Notes under the pieces: model-generated
The model's database searches: none
Seen by the model: the letters and a program-made list of their open reading frames with translations, nothing else
What the model was told of the DNA's origin: nothing
DNA from: Anaerolineales bacterium UBA3001
Lineage (GTDB): Bacteria > Chloroflexota > Anaerolineae > Anaerolineales > UBA11657
DNA: 9,006 nucleotides
NCBI GenBank assembly: GCA_002346435.1
Contig: DDZT01000089.1
Coordinates: forward strand, 438-9,443
Reading direction: 5' to 3'
Program-made: the position numbers and the translations under genes
Part shown: positions 6,080 to 9,006 of the stretch, in pieces
Numbering within the stretch: position 1 is the stretch's first letter
Layout of the letters: every line of letters starts with the position of its first letter

Positions 6080-6997
6080 ATGGCAGCTTATGTAATTAGA
6101 AGGTTGTTCATCAGTATTCCCACAGTGTTTCTTGTAGTGACAGCGGTGTTTTTTGCTTTTCAAGTCATACCTGGAGATGCGGCTCGCATGTATGCAGGGG
6201 ATCAGGCGTCAGTAGCTGCTGTGGAAGCTATAAGGGTTGAGCTAGGATTGGATCAGCCAGTAAGTGTTCAATATTTATCTTATCTCAAAAGATTAGGCTC
6301 CGGTGATTTAGGTATTTCGTTTATCACTCGTAGGCCTGTTACTGTAGAAATAGGGACTAGGTTTGCTAATACTGCTATTCTGGCTTTTGGAGCAATCATA
6401 TTGTCGACTGCACTTGGGATATTCATGGGTGTTATGGCTGCGCTTAATAGAGGTAAATGGTTAGATTATTTTCTGAGTGTACTGGCTGTTGGTGGGATAT
6501 CTATTCCAGTGTTTTGGTTAGGACTGTTACTTATGTTTCTCTTTAGCTTGAAATTGCATTGGCTTCCTACAGCTGGAAATGCTACTTGGCAGCATTATAT
6601 AATGCCTACGTTCTGTCTATCAGTGTATTCTGTAGCATTTATTACTCGTATGGCACGATCGACTGTTCTCGACGTTTTGGGCAGTGATTATGTAAGGACT
6701 GCTCAGTCGAAGGGTTTGAGAGAAAAGATTATCAATATGAGACATGTTGTTCGTAATGCATTAATTCCGTTGATTACCACAATAGGTTTGCGGTTTGGGT
6801 ATATGTTAGGCGGTGCTGTTGTTACTGAGACGGTTTTTGCATGGCCTGGAGTAGGACGATTGCTTGTAATTGCGGTTACTCAGCGAGACATCCCTGTTGT
6901 ACAGGGTATTCTCTTAGTGTTTGCTAGTGTGTTTCTGTTGGTGAACATTATTGTGGACGTATTGTATAGTGTAGCAGATCCGAGACTATCATATTAG
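6080..6997 (+). CDS. Dipeptide/oligopeptide ABC transporter permease, DppB-like (pair 2)
   Basis: This DppB/OppB-family inner-membrane permease has 305 residues, identical in length to the first copy but clearly diverged from it. The N-terminal helix covers about 10-29. GLDQPVSVQYLSYL at 56-69 and SGDLGIS at 74-80 belong to the conserved extracytoplasmic region. The EAA loop is at about 198-231, with AQSKGL (208-213) and VVRNALIP (223-230). VFAWPGVGRL (252-261) and DVLYSVADPR (293-302) close the protein. The ribosome binding site is weak, only GGA at 6071-6073, six bases before ATG. It follows the broken gene by 100 bases and probably relies on the promoter at 5476. It would pair with the next gene's product. 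Confidence 0.95.
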   Translation: MAAYVIRRLFISIPTVFLVVTAVFFAFQVIPGDAARMYAGDQASVAAVEAIRVELGLDQPVSVQYLSYLKRLGSGDLGISFITRRPVTVEIGTRFANTAILAFGAIILSTALGIFMGVMAALNRGKWLDYFLSVLAVGGISIPVFWLGLLLMFLFSLKLHWLPTAGNATWQHYIMPTFCLSVYSVAFITRMARSTVLDVLGSDYVRTAQSKGLREKIINMRHVVRNALIPLITTIGLRFGYMLGGAVVTETVFAWPGVGRLLVIAVTQRDIPVVQGILLVFASVFLLVNIIVDVLYSVADPRLSY

Positions 6998-7010
6998 ATA
7001 GAGCTATGTA

Positions 7011-7838
7011 ATGAACCTCAAATATTTTCTTCGCAACTATCCCACAACGTTTTTAGGTGCGGTTATAGTGTTAGTGTTTTTAGTGACAGCATTAGGTGCT
7101 GAACAGTTAGCTCCACATGATCCTAATTGGGTCACCCCAAGACACTCCGTCAGACCACCGGATAGTGAGTATATTTTTGGTGCTGATCATAATGGCAGAG
7201 ACATATTAAGTCGGGTTATTTATGGTGCCAGAATATCATTATTGATATCAATGACTTCGGTCACTGTAGGTCTTATCGTCGGTGTTAGTTTAGGGGCCCT
7301 GGCTGGTTGGAATTCAAAATATGAACTTGTGATTATGCGTCTAGTGGATATGATGCTCAGCTTTCCTGGACTGATTACAGCGTTAGCCATTGTTGCTATT
7401 CTTGGATCTGGTATTGAGAATGTTATAGCCGCCAATATGGCTTATCAGATTCCGATGTTTGCTAGATTAACGCATGGACTAGTTCTATCTACAAGACCCA
7501 ATACTTATGTAATGGCAGCTCGTTCGGTAGGTTTGTCCGATTTCTATATTTTATTACGTCATATTATGCCTAATATACTTGGCCCTATAGTTGTACAAGG
7601 TAGTTTATTAATTCCTGATGCCATTATGACAACGTCCGCATTGAGTTTTCTGGGTCTTGGTGTATCACCACCTACTGCAGAATGGGGAGGAATGTTACAA
7701 GACGGAATTAAGTGGTTTAGACTTGCTCCGCATGTCATGTTATTTCCTGGAGGTTGCCTGATGTTAACAGTCTTGGGATTTAACTTACTGGGCGATGGTT
7801 TGAGGCAATGGTTAGACCCACAGCTTCGTATTAACTAA
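7011..7838 (+). CDS. Dipeptide/oligopeptide ABC transporter permease, DppC-like (pair 2)
   Basis: This 275-residue DppC/OppC-type permease starts 13 bases after the stop of its DppB partner, consistent with tight co-translation; the SD is weak (AGAG near 7000). A first helix covers about 14-30. The signature GADHNGRDILSR is at 57-68. The EAA coupling loop spans about 160-190 and includes RSVGLSD and HIMPNI. SALSFLGLGVSPP follows at 209-221, and DPQLRI ends the protein. It is somewhat shorter than the pair 1 DppC, chiefly in the N-terminal half. No ATPase gene follows; the next gene is a solute-binding protein behind its own promoter. The two permeases of this pair should form one translocation pore, with shared or distant ATPases. 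Confidence 0.95.
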   Translation: MNLKYFLRNYPTTFLGAVIVLVFLVTALGAEQLAPHDPNWVTPRHSVRPPDSEYIFGADHNGRDILSRVIYGARISLLISMTSVTVGLIVGVSLGALAGWNSKYELVIMRLVDMMLSFPGLITALAIVAILGSGIENVIAANMAYQIPMFARLTHGLVLSTRPNTYVMAARSVGLSDFYILLRHIMPNILGPIVVQGSLLIPDAIMTTSALSFLGLGVSPPTAEWGGMLQDGIKWFRLAPHVMLFPGGCLMLTVLGFNLLGDGLRQWLDPQLRIN

Positions 7839-7885
7839 CATTAGTTTGCATATTGATTGACACATTTTTTGGAAATTCTTGCGAA

Positions 7886-7917
7886 ATTTAGTAATTTTGT
7901 CAGTTCAGTTACTAAAT
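7886..7917 (+). repeat. Perfect 9-bp inverted repeat upstream of the binding-protein promoter
   Basis: ATTTAGTAA (7886-7894) and TTACTAAAT (7909-7917) are exact reverse complements with a 14-base spacer. The right arm touches the predicted -35 region of the promoter below. The 23-base centre-to-centre distance is about two helical turns, which would suit a dimeric regulator, but this is inference. As RNA it would form an AT-rich hairpin after permease pair 2, without an immediate T-run, so it is a poor terminator. Confidence 0.55.
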
Positions 7918-7945
7918 CTGGTGTTTTTATTAGATGTGGTATAAT
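7917..7945 (+). promoter_or_regulatory. Extended -10 promoter for the solute-binding protein
   Basis: TATAAT at 7940-7945 is a perfect -10 hexamer and is preceded by TGG (7937-7939), the extended -10 motif. The matching -35 position, TCTGGT at 7917-7922 with a 17-base spacer, is weak, as is common for extended -10 promoters. Transcription would begin near 7951-7953 and give a leader of about 110 bases, so the binding protein can be expressed apart from the permeases. Confidence 0.65.
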
Positions 7946-8062
7946 TTTTTTACTCAGAAGTTAGTGTAGTGTAGTAATAGTAAGAAAACTAGACATTTTA
8001 TGTTTGGTGCAATGTGCTATTTATTCGAAAATGTGTATTCAGCAAAAAAATAGGAGGACAAT

Positions 8063-9006
8063 ATGAAACAATTTTCTAGTAAGAAAAGTGTGTTTACTAT
8101 CCTTATGATAGTTTTCATGTTAGTAGTTTCTGCATGTCAGCCCGCAGCACCTGCAGCTGATACTGGAGACGATCGTTACGGTGGTAACTTAAAGGTGGGT
8201 GTTTCTAGCATAGTTCACCTTGACCCTAACGATGTTAACCAATATGGATTGAATGAAATTGTACAGCTTTTCTATGAGACATTGTTTGATCGCAATGCAG
8301 ATGGAGAGGTCGTACCGCTATTGGTTAAAGAAGTTAGTCAGTCCGATGATGGTTTAGTCCATACCTGGAAGCTTCATGAGGGTATCAAGTTTCATGATGG
8401 ATCAGACTTCAACGCTGAAGCAGTAAAGTGGAATGTTATGCGTAAGATTGATGAAGAGAAGCCAATGGGTAGTATGTTGCCTATTTCCAACATGAAGGTT
8501 GTGGATGATTATACTCTTGAGATCACACTTTCTAGGTTGTATACGGGTATGTACAATATTCTTGCGGTCAAGACTTTTTCTATCTATAGCCCTAGTTTCT
8601 ATGAAGAGGTCGGTTCAGACGGTATCAAGACGCAAGCCTCTGGAACAGGACCTTTCAAGGTTGATTCATATACTCCAAACGAGAAACTTGAACTTGTGAA
8701 GAATGATGATTACTGGCAAGATGGCCTACCATACTTGGATTCAGTTACAGTAATGGAAGTTGCTGATGCAAACACACGTGCTACTATGCTAGAAGCAGGT
8801 GAAATTCACGTAGCAGTGGGAACTTCTATTCAGTCACTAGAGCAGTTGAAACTTGATGAGAATATTAAGGTTTTGACTGGTCCAAGTTCTCGACATTACT
8901 ATGTTAGTATGACTAACATTTACGAACCTTTGGATGACAAACGCGTCCGACAGGCGTTCAATTATGCTATTGATAAAGAGGGCATATTGGAAGCTGCTTT
9001 CAAAGG
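8063..9006 (+). CDS. Peptide ABC transporter solute-binding lipoprotein, SBP_bac_5 family (3' end outside window)
   Basis: The frame is open from ATG 8063 to the window end, giving 314 residues; full family members have 500-600. A lysine-rich start and hydrophobic segment (about 10-22) lead to the lipobox VSAC with lipidated C25, then a Pro/Ala-rich linker. This makes it a membrane-anchored extracytoplasmic receptor. Family 5 landmarks follow: GGNLKVG (40-46), YETLFD (71-76), TWKLHEGIKFHDG (101-113) with AEAVKWN (118-124), GTGPFKVDSY (194-203), NDDYW (214-218) and DKRVRQAFNYAIDKEG (292-307). AGGAGG at 8052-8057, five bases before ATG, fixes the start. It lies 3' of permease pair 2, whereas the binding protein usually comes first in such operons. 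It probably serves pair 2, pair 1 or both; the ligand cannot be read from this sequence. Confidence 0.95.
   Translation, partial: MKQFSSKKSVFTILMIVFMLVVSACQPAAPAADTGDDRYGGNLKVGVSSIVHLDPNDVNQYGLNEIVQLFYETLFDRNADGEVVPLLVKEVSQSDDGLVHTWKLHEGIKFHDGSDFNAEAVKWNVMRKIDEEKPMGSMLPISNMKVVDDYTLEITLSRLYTGMYNILAVKTFSIYSPSFYEEVGSDGIKTQASGTGPFKVDSYTPNEKLELVKNDDYWQDGLPYLDSVTVMEVADANTRATMLEAGEIHVAVGTSIQSLEQLKLDENIKVLTGPSSRHYYVSMTNIYEPLDDKRVRQAFNYAIDKEGILEAAFK

Noticed and set aside
7857..7862. Perfect TTGACA after the permease pair 2 stop codon
   Set aside because: No -10-like hexamer lies 15-19 bases downstream, and the TATAAT at 7940 is far too distant, so it is unlikely to be a working -35.

Overview
The window reads as a stretch of an AT-leaning bacterial chromosome carrying a peptide-uptake and peptide-processing cluster, with every supported gene on the + strand. 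The complete genes are an M55 D-aminopeptidase, two separate pairs of Dpp/Opp-type ABC permeases, a DegT/DnrJ/EryC1/StrS-type PLP aminotransferase and a short DUF885-like putative metallopeptidase. Both edges hold partial genes: the tail of what looks like a second M55 protein on the left, and a family 5 solute-binding lipoprotein running off the right. The lipoprotein shows a bacterial lipobox followed by a Gln/Pro/Ala-rich linker. That linker style, together with many peptide transporters and M55 peptidases, would suit Chloroflexota (for example marine SAR202-like lineages), but this taxonomic guess is inference and weak.

Layout. 1-98: C-terminus of a probable M55 paralogue. 173-1036: M55 D-aminopeptidase. 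1138-2055 and 2127-2987: DppB-like and DppC-like permeases, pair 1. 3049-4200: PLP aminotransferase. 4288-5460: DUF885-like protein. 5461-6079: no intact gene. This gap holds a near-consensus sigma70-type promoter, a leader with several small hairpins, a strong ribosome binding site with a signal-peptide start, and the out-of-frame tail of an amidohydrolase, together a decayed composite gene. 6080-6997 and 7011-7838: permease pair 2. 7839-8062: regulatory gap with a perfect 9-bp inverted repeat and an extended -10 promoter. 8063-9006: solute-binding lipoprotein, 3' end outside the window.

How the genes may work together. The binding protein would capture a peptide-like solute outside the membrane and the permease pairs would move it inward. 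No ATPase gene is visible, so ATPases must come from outside the window or be shared. M55 enzymes cut D-amino-acid peptides or amides, and DUF885 proteins carry a peptidase-like zinc motif. The broken gene ends in a domain typical of amidohydrolases of the D-aminoacylase, dipeptidase and imidazolonepropionase superfamily. The aminotransferase is the odd member, since its family normally acts on nucleotide-linked keto-sugars. A plausible but unproven reading is a module scavenging D-amino-acid-containing or amino-sugar-linked peptides, such as cell-wall fragments, remodelled by a deletion in the middle of the cluster. I saw no tRNA, rRNA, CRISPR array, transposase or convincing intrinsic terminator.
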